A stretch of DNA of 64,000 nucleotides from Rikenellaceae bacterium (GCA_015060105.1 SUZD01000001.1:157557-221556), one strand, 5' to 3'; shown: positions 26,038 through 35,396, counted from the first letter of the stretch. The notes: generated by a model not told the origin, from the letters alone. Translations and numbers: made by a program.

Positions 26038-28896
26038 GTGGATGACAACAAAATCATAATCGAAGGTGCTCGCGCCAATAACCTCAAAAACGTTTCGCTC
26101 GAAATTCCGCGAAATAGTCTTGTGGTTGTGACGGGATTGTCGGGTTCGGGCAAGTCGTCGCTCGCTTTCGACACCCTTTATGCCGAAGGACAACGACGCT
26201 ATCTCGAAACTCTTTCGACCTATGCGCGTCAATTTGTCGGAACTATGGAGCGACCCGATGTGGACAGCATCAAGGGTTTGAGCCCTGTTGTTGCCATCGA
26301 GCAGAAAACAACATCGAAAAATCCGCGCTCAACCGTAGGCACCATCACCGAAATCAACGACTATCTGCGTCTGTTGTATGCTCGTGCATCGACCGCCTAC
26401 TCGCCCGTCACAGGCGAAGAGATGATTCACTATACCGACTCACAAATTTTGGACCTTTTGCGAAGTGGATTTGAGGGTCGTCGCATTGCTCTGCTTGCAC
26501 CCATTGTCCGAGGTCGCAAAGGACACTATCGAGAACTATTTGAGTCACTTGCCAAGAAGGGTTATGTATATGCCCGAATTGACGGCGAGATAAGTGAGTT
26601 TTCGGCAGGTATGCGTCTGGATCGCTACAAGACACACAACATCGACCTTGTGATTGACCGAATGACCATTTCGGAGGAGGCAATGGAGCGACTGCAAAAA
26701 GGGTTAGCAGAGGCGATGCGTCACGGCAAAGGCACTATGGCGGTGTATGACTATGGCACCGATGCTGTGCGCTATTTCAGCCGACATTTGATGTGCCCTT
26801 CGAGTGGCCTTGCGTTCAACGACCCCGAGCCGTTCACATTCTCGTTCAACTCGCCAGAGGGTGCTTGTCCGCACTGCAACGGATTGGGAGAGGAGGCATC
26901 GTTTGCTGCCGATAAGATTACACCCAATCCCAAGTTGTCCATTCGCGAGGGCGGTATCGAGCCTTTCGGCAAGGCCAAAGGTAATCGTCTGTTTGCCCTA
27001 CTCGAAGCACTCGGACATCGTTACGACTTCTCGCTTGACGACCCCGTTGAGACTCTGTCGCAGGAGGCTATGAATGCCATTTTGAACGGCGACAGCGAGC
27101 CTATGATTATCTCGTCGCAGGAGTTTACACTTGTGGGGGGCAGTCGTATGGCTTCGTGGGAGGGTTTGGCCGAGTGGCTCGAACAACAAGAGGACGAAGC
27201 CGAGAGCAAAAAAGGACGAGCGACCAAAGGGCCCAAGTGGAGAGAGCAGTTCCTGACACGCATACCCTGCTCGGTGTGTGGCGGAACAAGGCTCAAACAA
27301 GAGGCACTTAATTTCAGAATTGCAGGTAAAAACATAGCCGAAGTATCGGCGATGAGCATAGCCGATTTTAGTCAATGGTTGAGTGGTGTCGAGCAGACAA
27401 TGACACCCCAACAACGGCTGATTGCTCACGAAATTATCAAAGAGATTGGTGAGCGTGTCGGCTTTCTTATCGAGGTAGGATTGGAGTATCTGTCGCTTGC
27501 TCGTTCATCGCGCACACTATCAGGCGGAGAGAGTCAGCGCATACGACTTGCCACACAAATAGGCTCGAAGTTGGTCAATGTACTCTACATTCTGGACGAG
27601 CCGAGCATTGGACTTCATCAACGCGACAATCGCCGACTAATCAATAGTTTGAAGGCCTTGCGTGATGCCGGCAACTCGGTGATTGTGGTGGAGCACGACG
27701 AAGAGATGATGCGTGCTGCCGACTTTATTGTCGATGTGGGTCCCAAGGCCGGCCGCAAAGGTGGACGAATTGTGGCTGCGGGCACTTTTGACGATATAGC
27801 CTCGTCGGAGAGCATAACTGCCGACTATCTGTCGGGACGACGACAAATCGAGGTTCCCGCCACACGACGCAAGGGCAACGGCAAGAGTTTACGACTGTGC
27901 GGACTTACGGGCAACAACCTCAAAAACATAGATGTCGAGTTTCCGCTCGGTATGATGATTTGCGTGACGGGTGTCAGCGGTAGTGGTAAATCGACCCTCA
28001 TAAACGACACTTTGCGACCTATTTTAAGTCGTCATTTCTATCACTCATTCGACCAACCTCTGCCCTACTCCTCTATCGAGGGTATCGAGGGCATAGACAA
28101 GTTGGTGGTTGTCGATCAATCGCCCATCGGACGCACCCCTCGAAGCAACCCCGCAACCTACTCCAATGTATTTGCCGATATTCGCAAACTATTCGAGGCG
28201 ACACAAGATGCGCAAGTGCGCGGTTTCAAAGCGGGACGATTCTCGTTCAATGTCAAGGGCGGTAGGTGCGAGGAGTGTCGCGGCGCAGGTGTGCAGACTA
28301 TCGAGATGAACTTCCTGCCCGATGTCTATGTCAAGTGTAGCGCGTGCGGAGGTAAACGATACAACCGCGAAACGCTCGAAGTACGCTACAAGGGCAAGAG
28401 TATAAACGATGTTCTCGATATGACTGTCAATATGGCGTGCGAGTTCTTCGAGAGTATTCCTGCCATATATCAGAAGTTGCGAGCTATTCAAGCCGTTGGT
28501 TTGGGTTATCTCACTCTCGGTCAGCCTTGTACAACGCTTTCGGGTGGCGAGAGTCAGCGCATAAAACTCGCAACCGAGCTGTCGAAAAAAGAGACAGGAC
28601 AGACACTTTATATACTTGATGAGCCGACAACGGGTTTGCATTTCGAGGATATTCGTCAGCTGCTCGATGTGCTTAATCTGCTTATCGAGCGAGGAAACAC
28701 TGTTATTGTCATCGAGCACAACCCCGATGTAATCAAAGTGGCCGACCACATCATCGACATAGGTCCCGAAGGTGGTGCCGAGGGTGGCAATGTAGTCGTT
28801 ACGGGTACTCCCGAAGAGGTTGCCAAATGCCCCAAAAGTTACACAGGGCAACTGCTTGGAGAGATTTTGCAGGAGGCTACCGCAAAAAAACTTTAA
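26038..28896 (+). CDS. uvrA: Excinuclease ABC subunit A
   Basis: 952 residues, normal length. The start is GTG; the next residues [20 protein letters not shown] match the normal N-terminus and no ATG is in frame nearby. Two ABC ATPase modules: [23 protein letters not shown] and [15 protein letters not shown] (Walker A), and two LSGGESQRI signatures. The second zinc module is intact (CEEC...CSAC). In the first, the ligand pattern is Cys253, Ser256, Cys277, Cys280, so one of four cysteines is lost. It finds bulky DNA lesions in nucleotide excision repair. Confidence 0.96.
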   Translation: MDDNKIIIEGARANNLKNVSLEIPRNSLVVVTGLSGSGKSSLAFDTLYAEGQRRYLETLSTYARQFVGTMERPDVDSIKGLSPVVAIEQKTTSKNPRSTVGTITEINDYLRLLYARASTAYSPVTGEEMIHYTDSQILDLLRSGFEGRRIALLAPIVRGRKGHYRELFESLAKKGYVYARIDGEISEFSAGMRLDRYKTHNIDLVIDRMTISEEAMERLQKGLAEAMRHGKGTMAVYDYGTDAVRYFSRHLMCPSSGLAFNDPEPFTFSFNSPEGACPHCNGLGEEASFAADKITPNPKLSIREGGIEPFGKAKGNRLFALLEALGHRYDFSLDDPVETLSQEAMNAILNGDSEPMIISSQEFTLVGGSRMASWEGLAEWLEQQEDEAESKKGRATKGPKWREQFLTRIPCSVCGGTRLKQEALNFRIAGKNIAEVSAMSIADFSQWLSGVEQTMTPQQRLIAHEIIKEIGERVGFLIEVGLEYLSLARSSRTLSGGESQRIRLATQIGSKLVNVLYILDEPSIGLHQRDNRRLINSLKALRDAGNSVIVVEHDEEMMRAADFIVDVGPKAGRKGGRIVAAGTFDDIASSESITADYLSGRRQIEVPATRRKGNGKSLRLCGLTGNNLKNIDVEFPLGMMICVTGVSGSGKSTLINDTLRPILSRHFYHSFDQPLPYSSIEGIEGIDKLVVVDQSPIGRTPRSNPATYSNVFADIRKLFEATQDAQVRGFKAGRFSFNVKGGRCEECRGAGVQTIEMNFLPDVYVKCSACGGKRYNRETLEVRYKGKSINDVLDMTVNMACEFFESIPAIYQKLRAIQAVGLGYLTLGQPCTTLSGGESQRIKLATELSKKETGQTLYILDEPTTGLHFEDIRQLLDVLNLLIERGNTVIVIEHNPDVIKVADHIIDIGPEGGAEGGNVVVTGTPEEVAKCPKSYTGQLLGEILQEATAKKL

Positions 28897-28935
28897 AAAG
28901 ATTGAACTAAAATTAGGTGTTTGCGAAAAAAGTCG

Positions 28936-28943
28936 TATCTTTG
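28936..28943 (+). promoter_or_regulatory. -7 element of rpmE2
   Basis: TATCTTTG, a full match, 37 nt before the rpmE2 ATG. A TTTG lies only 12 nt upstream of it, too close for a standard -33. Confidence 0.55.
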
Positions 28944-28979
28944 CGGCACTTATTGATAACCATTTAATAACAAAACACT

Positions 28980-29255
28980 ATGAAAAAGGATCTTCATCCT
29001 CAAAATTATCGTATCGTGGCATTCAAAGATATGTCGAACGAGCAAGTGTTTTTGTGCAGGTCCGCTGTTCAGACGAAAGAGACTATCGAAGTGAATGGCG
29101 AAACCTATCCCGTCTACAAAATGGAGATTTCTAACACATCTCACCCCTTCTACACAGGTAAGATGAAGTTGGTTGACACCGCAGGACGTGTTGATAAGTT
29201 TATGAGCCGCTACCAAAAGCACTACGATAAACGTAACGCAGCAAAGAAAGCGTAA
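28980..29255 (+). CDS. rpmE2: 50S ribosomal protein L31 type B
   Basis: 91 residues. MKKDLHPQNYRIVAFKDMS and SHPFYTGKMKLVDTAGRVDKFMSRY are diagnostic. The CxxC zinc pairs of type A L31 are absent, so this is the zinc-independent (C-) paralogue, longer than the type A form. Single gene between its own promoter and terminator. Confidence 0.96.
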   Translation: MKKDLHPQNYRIVAFKDMSNEQVFLCRSAVQTKETIEVNGETYPVYKMEISNTSHPFYTGKMKLVDTAGRVDKFMSRYQKHYDKRNAAKKA

Positions 29256-29271
29256 GTTTTCGGAGCAACGT

Positions 29272-29310
29272 AAAAACAGAGGAATCTTTCGAGGTTCCTC
29301 TGTTTTTTTT
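29272..29310 (+). terminator. Terminator of rpmE2
   Basis: Stem ACAGAGGAA (29276-29284) with TTCCTCTGT (29295-29303), followed by a run of T. Confidence 0.88.
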
Positions 29311-29332
29311 ATACCTATTTATATTATACAGA

Positions 29333-29368
29333 CAAAAAAAGTGCGCCGCCCAAAAGGACAGCGCACTT
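29333..29368 (-). terminator. Terminator of mdh
   Basis: Stem AAGTGCGC (29339-29346) with GCGCACTT (29361-29368); on the minus strand it is followed by seven T. It lies about 22 nt past the mdh stop. Confidence 0.85.
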
Positions 29369-29390
29369 AACTTTAAGCAATGCAAGAGGA

Positions 29391-30329
29391 TTAAAGAGCT
29401 TTAATCTCTTTGAGCACCTCTACATTCGAACGAACGGCAGCAGCCGAAGCCTCGAATTTTGCTTGCTCCTCGGCAGTAAGCTCAATCTTGATAATCTTCT
29501 CGCAACCATTCTTACCGATAACGGCAGGAACACCGATACAGATATCGTTTTGGCCATACTCACCCTCCAACAATACACACGAAGGAATAACCTTCTTGCG
29601 GTCGTTGATAACAGCGTCAGCAACAAATGCAGCAGCTGCACCGGGAGCATACCAAGCCGAAGTGCCAAGCAAACCGGTCAAAGTAGCACCACCAACCATA
29701 GTGTCAGCAACTACTTTATCCAACACTTTCTTGCTCAACAATTTGCTTACGGGAACACCACGATAAGCCGCTTTGCTTGCCAAAGGAATCATAGTGGTAT
29801 CACCGTGACCACCGATTACCATACCGTCAACATCGTTGATGTTGCCTTTCAATGCCATGCTCAAATAGCAACGGAAACGCGACGAATCCAAAGCACCACC
29901 CATACCGATTACGCGGTTTTTGGGAAGGCCGCTGCTTTTAAGTGCGAGGTAGGTCATCGGGTCCATAGGGTTAGCAACAACGATAAAAATCGCTTTGGGC
30001 GAATATTTCATTGCGTTGGCCATAACCGATTTAACAATACCTGCATTAACACCAAGCAACTCCTCACGAGTCATACCCGGTTTACGAGGCATACCCGAAG
30101 TGATGATAACTACATCACTCTTTGCGGTCTTAGCGTAGTCGTTGGTAACACCAACGATGCGCGAACCACCATAGAGTGCCGATGCTTGCAACATATCGAG
30201 AGCTTTACCCTCCGATACACCCTCTTTGATGTCAATCAGAACAACCTCCGAAGCGATGCCGTTGGTAGCCAATACATTTGCACAAGTTGCGCCAACGTTA
30301 CCGGCGCCAATAACTGTTACTTTGCTCAT
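29391..30329 (-). CDS. mdh: Malate dehydrogenase
   Basis: 312 residues, LDH-like type. NAD-binding VTVIGAGNVGATCANVLA, then MPRKPGMTREELL (mobile loop with substrate Arg), VVANPMDPMTYLAL, GGALDSSRFR and GGHGDTTMIPL with the catalytic His. It interconverts malate and oxaloacetate. In fermentative Bacteroidales it runs toward malate, supplying fumarate for the FrdCAB enzyme encoded 30 kb away. It follows gcvH by 21 nt. Confidence 0.95.
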   Translation of the reverse strand: MSKVTVIGAGNVGATCANVLATNGIASEVVLIDIKEGVSEGKALDMLQASALYGGSRIVGVTNDYAKTAKSDVVIITSGMPRKPGMTREELLGVNAGIVKSVMANAMKYSPKAIFIVVANPMDPMTYLALKSSGLPKNRVIGMGGALDSSRFRCYLSMALKGNINDVDGMVIGGHGDTTMIPLASKAAYRGVPVSKLLSKKVLDKVVADTMVGGATLTGLLGTSAWYAPGAAAAFVADAVINDRKKVIPSCVLLEGEYGQNDICIGVPAVIGKNGCEKIIKIELTAEEQAKFEASAAAVRSNVEVLKEIKAL

Positions 30330-30350
30330 AGTTAAATGGTATTTATTCGA

Positions 30351-30728
30351 TTAGCCAATAAGTTTCTCGTAGTCCTCTGCCGACATCAAAGCGTCAAGCT
30401 CCTCGGGGTTGCTCATCTCAATCTTAATCATCCAACCCTCGCCATAAGCGTCTTTGTTTACGAGTGCGGGGTCAGCGTCCAAAGCCTCGTTCATCTCGAT
30501 AACGGTACCGCTAACGGGAGTAAATGCATCAGATACAGTTTTAACAGCCTCGATGCTACCGAATACATCGCCAGCCGACAAAGTCTCATCGAGAGTAGGG
30601 ATATCAACAAACACGATATCGCCGAGTTGGCTTTGTGCGAAATCGGTAATACCGATGATTGCGATGTTGCCTTCTACTTTGACCCACTCGTGGTCGTTCG
30701 AATACTTCAAGTTCGATGGTAAGTTCAT
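30351..30728 (-). CDS. gcvH: Glycine cleavage system H protein
   Basis: 125 residues. SNDHEWVKVEG near the N-terminus and GSIEAVKTVSDAFTPVSG, where Lys63 is the lipoyl attachment site. It shuttles the aminomethyl group between GcvP, GcvT and GcvL, none of which is encoded nearby. It probably shares a transcript with mdh, an unusual pair that may reflect position only. Confidence 0.95.
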   Translation of the reverse strand: MNLPSNLKYSNDHEWVKVEGNIAIIGITDFAQSQLGDIVFVDIPTLDETLSAGDVFGSIEAVKTVSDAFTPVSGTVIEMNEALDADPALVNKDAYGEGWMIKIEMSNPEELDALMSAEDYEKLIG

Positions 30729-30773
30729 AGTTTATAATATTTTATGGTTTTAGAATTTTCTTTCTTTGGGAAC

Positions 30774-30781
30774 AAAGATAC
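30774..30781 (-). promoter_or_regulatory. -7 element of gcvH-mdh
   Basis: Minus strand TATCTTTG, a full match, about 45 nt before the gcvH ATG. The -33 box is not clear. Confidence 0.55.
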
Positions 30782-30796
30782 ACTTAATTTGCGAAG

Positions 30797-31849
30797 TTAT
30801 TTCGTTTGTGCGTTATTTTTTTCACACCACCTCGATTTGCGGGCTACCTCAACCGTTTTGCGCGCAACCTCATCGGGGCTAACTGCCAGCATACAGCGAT
30901 AGTCGCCATACCTACACGGTTTATTGCCAAACACCGAGCATGGACGGCACGGCATCTCGGCCTGCAACGCATTGGCAGGGTCTTGACCGAAGCCATAGAA
31001 GCCTGCGTGGGGGTGAGTTGCGCCCCATATCGTCACCGCCTGTGTCCCCACAAGCGACGACATATGCATTGCCGACGAGTCCATTGCCACCATCACATCG
31101 AGGTTTGCCATAAGCGACAACTCCTCGTCAAGCGACATCACGCCTACAACCGACTGCACATTATCGGCCACGCTCTCCATCTGCTCCGCCAATCGTTTCT
31201 CCTCGGCACCGCCACCAAACACAAATATTCGCTCCACATCGGGCGACATCTGTTTGATTGCCTGCTCCATAAGTTCGATTGGATAGGCTTTGCCCTGATG
31301 CATAGCAAACGGCGACACACCAACCCACAATCCTGTTTTGGATTGTTCGGCGAACGGCCAGGGTACGGCTCTTTCGGAAGGAGTCCAACCGCTTAAATCG
31401 TCAATCTCGATTTTCAAACGGCGTACCACATCAACATATCTTTCGATAGATGTTTTGAGCGGTTTGGTATTGGTATATCCCTCCTTTGTGAGCTTGCGCT
31501 TCTCGACGCGACCCTTATGTATTCGCGCTGTACGGCAACCGTGCAGCGACAGCACCGAGCGCAACAAGTGGCTACGCAATACTCCGTGAAAGTCCGCCAC
31601 AGCATCGACCCCCTCTGCCAATAGCTCTTTGGCCAAGAGGCGTATTCCCTGCACGCCTTTATGTCTTCCCTTCAAATCGACATCGGCAAACTCAACATCG
31701 GCCACATCGGCAAAAAAGGGACGAAAGAACGGGCGGGTAACAATCGTAATACGCATTGACGGGTTGGCACGACGAATTGCCGCAACGACGGGAACCGTCA
31801 TCGCAACATCGCCCATCGCCGACATTCGCACTACGACGAGGTGCTTTAT
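30797..31849 (-). CDS. Glycosyltransferase family 9 (heptosyltransferase-like), probable non-AUG start
   Basis: About 350 residues. GT-B fold of LPS heptosyltransferases: MSAMGDVAMTVPVVAAIRRA at the N-terminus, VFGGGAEEKRLAEQ, and AMDSSAMHMSSLVGTQAVTIWGATHP in the nucleotide-sugar domain. The first ATG (31825) or GTG (31831) would remove the first beta-strand. The frame upstream reads KHLVVVRMSAMGD, the normal family start, preceded by ATA (31847-31849) where Met is expected and ATT at 31868-31870. I set the start at the ATA because of this alignment; GTG 31831 is the conventional alternative. It follows the DUF4254 gene closely, a pairing seen in other Bacteroidetes, and probably acts in LPS or lipooligosaccharide core assembly. 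Confidence 0.82.
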   Translation of the reverse strand: MKHLVVVRMSAMGDVAMTVPVVAAIRRANPSMRITIVTRPFFRPFFADVADVEFADVDLKGRHKGVQGIRLLAKELLAEGVDAVADFHGVLRSHLLRSVLSLHGCRTARIHKGRVEKRKLTKEGYTNTKPLKTSIERYVDVVRRLKIEIDDLSGWTPSERAVPWPFAEQSKTGLWVGVSPFAMHQGKAYPIELMEQAIKQMSPDVERIFVFGGGAEEKRLAEQMESVADNVQSVVGVMSLDEELSLMANLDVMVAMDSSAMHMSSLVGTQAVTIWGATHPHAGFYGFGQDPANALQAEMPCRPCSVFGNKPCRYGDYRCMLAVSPDEVARKTVEVARKSRWCEKNNAQTK

Positions 31850-31874
31850 GTTACTTGTGTGCTCCGTAATCTTC

Positions 31875-32477
31875 TTATTTTTTGCCGTACAATACGGGGT
31901 TCAACGAGGGATCGTTATACATCTTCATCTGTTTGTAAGTCTTCATATACTTACGACCAGCCTCGATATCGGCAATAAGTTCCTCGATTGCTTGCGAAAG
32001 ATCGACTTGCTGTGTGAGCAGTACATCGAGTTTCTTTTGGCAAGCAGCCTTATGCTCCTCGCTCACATCAGTACGGGCAACCTCTTGCGCCATATGGTAG
32101 ATTTTGAGAGCCAAAATCGACAGACGGTCGATAGCCCAAGCGGGAGTCTCGGTATTGATTTTGGCTTCGGGCGAAACAGCCACGTCTTTATATTTGTCGA
32201 GCATATAGCTGTCGATATACTCCACCATATCGGTACGATCCTGATTCGATGCGTCGATACGACGTTTGATTTTCAGCGCTTCAACGGGGTCTATTTGCGG
32301 ATCGCGAATAATATCTTCGAGGTGCCATTGCACAGTATCAATCCAGTTTTTGGCATACAACAAATGGTCGATACTGCCAGCCTCAAAGGGGTTCTCAACG
32401 GGTTGATCGACATTGTCGTAGCGGTGATAGTCAGCGATTACTCGCTCAAAAATTGCGTTAGCGTTTTTGGTAAACAT
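31875..32477 (-). CDS. DUF4254 domain protein
   Basis: 200 residues, predicted all-helical and soluble (FERVIADYHRYDNVDQPVENPF, LSILALKIYHMAQEVAR, ending YNDPSLNPVLYGKK). The fit to DUF4254 rests on overall pattern and on its habit of sitting beside a GT9 gene. Function is unknown; its linkage suggests a role in the same cell-surface glycan pathway. The stop is about 25 nt before the likely GT9 start. Confidence 0.8.
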   Translation of the reverse strand: MFTKNANAIFERVIADYHRYDNVDQPVENPFEAGSIDHLLYAKNWIDTVQWHLEDIIRDPQIDPVEALKIKRRIDASNQDRTDMVEYIDSYMLDKYKDVAVSPEAKINTETPAWAIDRLSILALKIYHMAQEVARTDVSEEHKAACQKKLDVLLTQQVDLSQAIEELIADIEAGRKYMKTYKQMKMYNDPSLNPVLYGKK

Positions 32478-32512
32478 AATTTCGCAGTTGTTGGTTTCGT
32501 TTTAAAATTATA

Positions 32513-32520
32513 CAAATATA
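32513..32520 (-). promoter_or_regulatory. -7 element of the DUF4254-GT9 operon
   Basis: Minus strand TATATTTG, a full match, 35 nt before the ATG. Confidence 0.5.
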
Positions 32521-32541
32521 ATATTATTTTTAGAAAATTGC

Positions 32542-32549
32542 TAACTTTG
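32542..32549 (+). promoter_or_regulatory. -7 element of the GH73/LysM gene
   Basis: TAACTTTG, a full match, 28 nt before the ATG at 32578. It diverges from the DUF4254 promoter. Confidence 0.5.
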
Positions 32550-32577
32550 CCCAACTTTTAACAACATAATTGCCACA

Positions 32578-33570
32578 ATGAGAGCATTAAACAGATACTT
32601 CGGAACAATCGTTCTTGCACTACTCGCAGTAGGCTCGGTTTCGGCACAAGACCGAATCACCAAAGAGCAATACATCGAGCAATACAAACAACTCGCCATT
32701 GACGATATGGAGGTATATGGTATTCCCGCAAGTATCAAAATGGCGCAAGCACTGCTCGAAAGCGATGCAGGCAACAGCCGTTTGGCTCGTCAAGGCAACA
32801 ACCACTTCGGCATCAAGTGCAAGAAGAATTGGACAGGCGAGACAATTCATCACGACGATGATGCACCCCAAGAGTGTTTCCGCAAGTATGAGTCGGCCGA
32901 GCAATCATTCCACGACCACTCGGAGTTTCTCAACAACTCGGCTCGCTACGAATCTCTTTTCGACCTCGATATTTACGACTACAAGGGTTGGGCTCACGGA
33001 TTGAAAGCGGCTGGCTATGCCACAAACCCCAAGTATCCCGAACTGCTTATCAAAATCATCGAGGACAACAAACTCTATCTGCTTGACAAGGGCGAAACAA
33101 CAACCGCACAAGTTGTAGTAGAGAGCCCCAAGGAGGAGGTAAAACCCGAGCCCGTCACCGTTCCCCAAGAGGAGATAAAACCCATTAAGGTTGATGTTGA
33201 TAACTATGTCCTTGCGCTTTTCAGTCGAGGCGGTTATGACATCTACCTGAACAACGGTTGCGAGTTTGTGATTGCTGCCGAGGGTGACAACATCAACAGT
33301 CTTTCGGAGTCGCTCGACATCAGCATTAAGCGTCTTCGCAAGATGAACGATTTGTGCGAGGCGCAAGATTTCGAGGAGGGCGATATGGTCTATATCAGTC
33401 CCAAATCGAAACGCAGCGACAATGGTCGTTTGCTACACACCGTACGCGAGGGCGAAACGCTTCACACAATTTCGCAAATTTACGGTATTCAAATGCGTAA
33501 ACTCGCAGCACTCAACCACCTGACCGACGACGGCACCATCTTCGCCGGCCAACAACTTAAATTACGATAA
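32578..33570 (+). CDS. Exported glucosaminidase (GH73-like) with LysM domain
   Basis: 330 residues. Signal peptide to about residue 23 (GSVSAQD). A mannosyl-glycoprotein endo-beta-N-acetylglucosaminidase domain spans about 28-175: PASIKMAQALLESDAGNSRLA carries the catalytic Glu, and NNHFGIKC and FRKYESAEQSFHDHSEFL are conserved. A Pro/Glu-rich linker (about 180-205) and one or two LysM repeats follow, the last being HTVREGETLHTISQIYGIQMRKLAALNHL. It cuts glycan strands of peptidoglycan in the periplasm. The unknown gene downstream is 20 nt away. Confidence 0.9.
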   Translation: MRALNRYFGTIVLALLAVGSVSAQDRITKEQYIEQYKQLAIDDMEVYGIPASIKMAQALLESDAGNSRLARQGNNHFGIKCKKNWTGETIHHDDDAPQECFRKYESAEQSFHDHSEFLNNSARYESLFDLDIYDYKGWAHGLKAAGYATNPKYPELLIKIIEDNKLYLLDKGETTTAQVVVESPKEEVKPEPVTVPQEEIKPIKVDVDNYVLALFSRGGYDIYLNNGCEFVIAAEGDNINSLSESLDISIKRLRKMNDLCEAQDFEEGDMVYISPKSKRSDNGRLLHTVREGETLHTISQIYGIQMRKLAALNHLTDDGTIFAGQQLKLR

Positions 33571-33590
33571 ATCAATCACTAAACAGATAT

Positions 33591-34268
33591 ATGGACGATA
33601 GTCGCTCGGCTCTCAGAGCCAAAATCACGGAAGTAATTGCTGACCGCTCTAACTTCGACCAACAGGTATTCGACAATACCGCCGCCGTAATGGGCAAAAT
33701 CAAAGCCATTCTGCACGAGTTATCGGCAGACCTCGACGACGAACTCGAAGAGAGACTCGATGACGGAGTTCAAATCGATTACCGAGATAAAGGTCGTTTC
33801 GAGGCCCGTCTGCATGTTGGCGAGGACGTCATCTTGTTCAGCATGCACTCCAATGTATTCCGCTTCCCCGAGGGCGACCCCGTATGGAATGAGCCCTACA
33901 TGGCGCAAAATCCGCGACGTGGCTACTGCGGCATCATCAGCATCTACAACTTCTTGGCCGACTCATTCCGCTACAACCGCGAGGAGGACGAGGGCTATCT
34001 GATTGGTCGCATCTTCATCAACCACGACAAGAGCGTCTATCTCGACGGCAAACTCGGCGAGCAGTTGCCCGACCTGAAATTCGACGGACGCGAGGTAACA
34101 AACGAAACACTCGAAAGAATTATCGAGATGGCTGTAAACTTTGCCGTTCAATTCGATATGTTGGTACCTCCCTACGAGAAGGTTAAACGCGTCACTATCG
34201 ACCGCTTCAACACCAAAAACGAGACCGCTCGAATCCCGACCGGAAAACGTCTCAACCACGAGTTCTAA
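33591..34268 (+). CDS. Conserved protein of unknown function between the GH73 hydrolase and rnhA
   Basis: 225 residues, no signal peptide or membrane helix, acidic. The first half is helical (LRAKITEVIADRSNFDQQVF to about residue 55). The second half is mixed alpha/beta with YMAQNPRRGYCGIISIYNFLADSFRYN and GRIFINHDKSVYLDGKLGEQLPDL. I do not recognise a family. Its stop and the rnhA start share one base (TAATG), so it is translationally coupled to rnhA. Confidence 0.8.
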   Translation: MDDSRSALRAKITEVIADRSNFDQQVFDNTAAVMGKIKAILHELSADLDDELEERLDDGVQIDYRDKGRFEARLHVGEDVILFSMHSNVFRFPEGDPVWNEPYMAQNPRRGYCGIISIYNFLADSFRYNREEDEGYLIGRIFINHDKSVYLDGKLGEQLPDLKFDGREVTNETLERIIEMAVNFAVQFDMLVPPYEKVKRVTIDRFNTKNETARIPTGKRLNHEF

Positions 34269-34729
34269 TGGCCGCTCCCATTACCATTTATACGGACGGC
34301 TCATCACGAGGCAACCCAGGCCCCGGAGGCTATGGCGTTGTGCTTATGTGCCCGCCATACCGCAAGGAGTTGAGCGCAGGGTATCGACTGACAACCAACA
34401 ACCGAATGGAGTTGATGGCTGTGATTGTAGGACTCGAAGCGCTCAAATTCGACGGCTCCAATGTGACGATATACAGCGACTCGAAGTATGTGGTCGATGC
34501 AGTCAGCAAGGGGTGGATTTACGGTTGGGAGCGCAAAGGTTTCTCGGGCAAGAAGAATCCCGATTTATGGGTGCGTTTTCTGCGAGTATTCCGTCGTCAC
34601 AATGTCCGTTTCGTCTGGATTAAAGGTCACGCCGACAATGTCGAAAACGAACGTTGTGACCGTCTGGCAGTCGCCGCAGCCGAGGGCGCAAATCTGCTCG
34701 AAGACACCGGTTACGACGGAAGCATTTAG
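34268..34729 (+). CDS. rnhA: Ribonuclease HI
   Basis: 153 residues, normal length. ITIYTDGSSRGNPGPGGYGVVL gives the first catalytic Asp, NNRMELMAVIVGLEAL the Glu, IYSDSKYVVDAVSKGW the second Asp, and the KGHADNVENERCDRLA block the last His/Asp. It removes the RNA strand of RNA-DNA hybrids. It is coupled to the upstream unknown gene. Confidence 0.96.
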   Translation: MAAPITIYTDGSSRGNPGPGGYGVVLMCPPYRKELSAGYRLTTNNRMELMAVIVGLEALKFDGSNVTIYSDSKYVVDAVSKGWIYGWERKGFSGKKNPDLWVRFLRVFRRHNVRFVWIKGHADNVENERCDRLAVAAAEGANLLEDTGYDGSI

Positions 34730-34750
34730 CACGCCCGACATACCAAACAA

Positions 34751-34778
34751 AACAGCCCGACCACAAGGTCGGGCTGTT
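34751..34778. terminator. Bidirectional terminator between rnhA and rplS
   Basis: A perfect 12-bp stem AACAGCCCGACC with GGTCGGGCTGTT, loop ACAA. It lies between convergent genes; on the minus strand it is followed by TTGTTTGG. Confidence 0.85.
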
Positions 34779-34797
34779 CATTTGTAACGGCTTATAA

Positions 34798-35154
34798 TTA
34801 AGCGCGTTTCTCTTTGATGCGGGCTTTCTTACCGGTGAGTTGACGCAAGTAGTAGATACGAGCACGACGTACAACACCGATTTTGTTAACCTCGATTTTC
34901 TCGATGTGGGGCGAGTAGAGAGGGAAGATACGCTCAACACCTACGCCGTTCGAGATTTTACGAATGGTAAACATTTTGGTTACACCACGGCCTTTAATTT
35001 GGATTACAACGCCACGGAAGCTTTGCAAACGCTCTTTGTTACCCTCAACGATTTTGTAGGTAACGGTGATGGTGTCACCACTCTTGAAAGAAGGAACCTC
35101 CTTCTCTGCCCACATTGCCTCATTGGCAATCTGAATCAATTGGTCTTTGTTCAT
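34798..35154 (-). CDS. rplS: 50S ribosomal protein L19
   Basis: 118 residues. [35 protein letters not shown] and [32 protein letters not shown] are diagnostic. It lies at the interface of the 30S and 50S subunits. Elsewhere it often follows rpsP-rimM-trmD; here it stands alone with a leader of about 200 nt. Confidence 0.97.
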   Translation of the reverse strand: MNKDQLIQIANEAMWAEKEVPSFKSGDTITVTYKIVEGNKERLQSFRGVVIQIKGRGVTKMFTIRKISNGVGVERIFPLYSPHIEKIEVNKIGVVRRARIYYLRQLTGKKARIKEKRA

Positions 35155-35358
35155 TTTGTTATAACAAATAATAGTTTCACAGCCAATATTACCGCTGCAC
35201 GAGGCCTACCATATCGGGAGATGCTCCCTTTAATCCCGCCCGAGGTTGTTCGGTGTACCACCAATCCAAGCAGCCGTCGCCACTCAAATTCTACGTATCA
35301 CCCCTCTCGGACTATTGGCCTTCGCACCCTATTGTAAGAGATTGGTCCGCGTGCTAAA
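35155..35358 (-). promoter_or_regulatory. Long 5' leader of rplS, candidate ribosomal-protein leader RNA
   Basis: About 204 nt between the predicted start of transcription and the rplS ATG, with no open frame of note. The RNA (minus strand) can form GGGAG/CTCCC with a CAT loop and a longer-range pairing ACCAATC with GATTGGT. L19 leaders are known in Flavobacteria, so autoregulation by L19 is plausible. No tRNA is hidden here. Confidence 0.4.
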
Positions 35359-35365
35359 AGCGGGG

Positions 35366-35396
35366 CAAAGTTACACAAAAATATTTAAAGCGCAAA
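35366..35396 (-). promoter_or_regulatory. Promoter of rplS
   Basis: Minus strand: TTTG (35393-35396), 19-nt spacer, TAACTTTG (35366-35373), a full consensus match. Confidence 0.75.

Noticed and set aside
35200..35345. Possible tRNA-like segment upstream of rplS
   Set aside because: No acceptor stem or GTTCGAATC T-loop could be matched; it is better explained as leader RNA.
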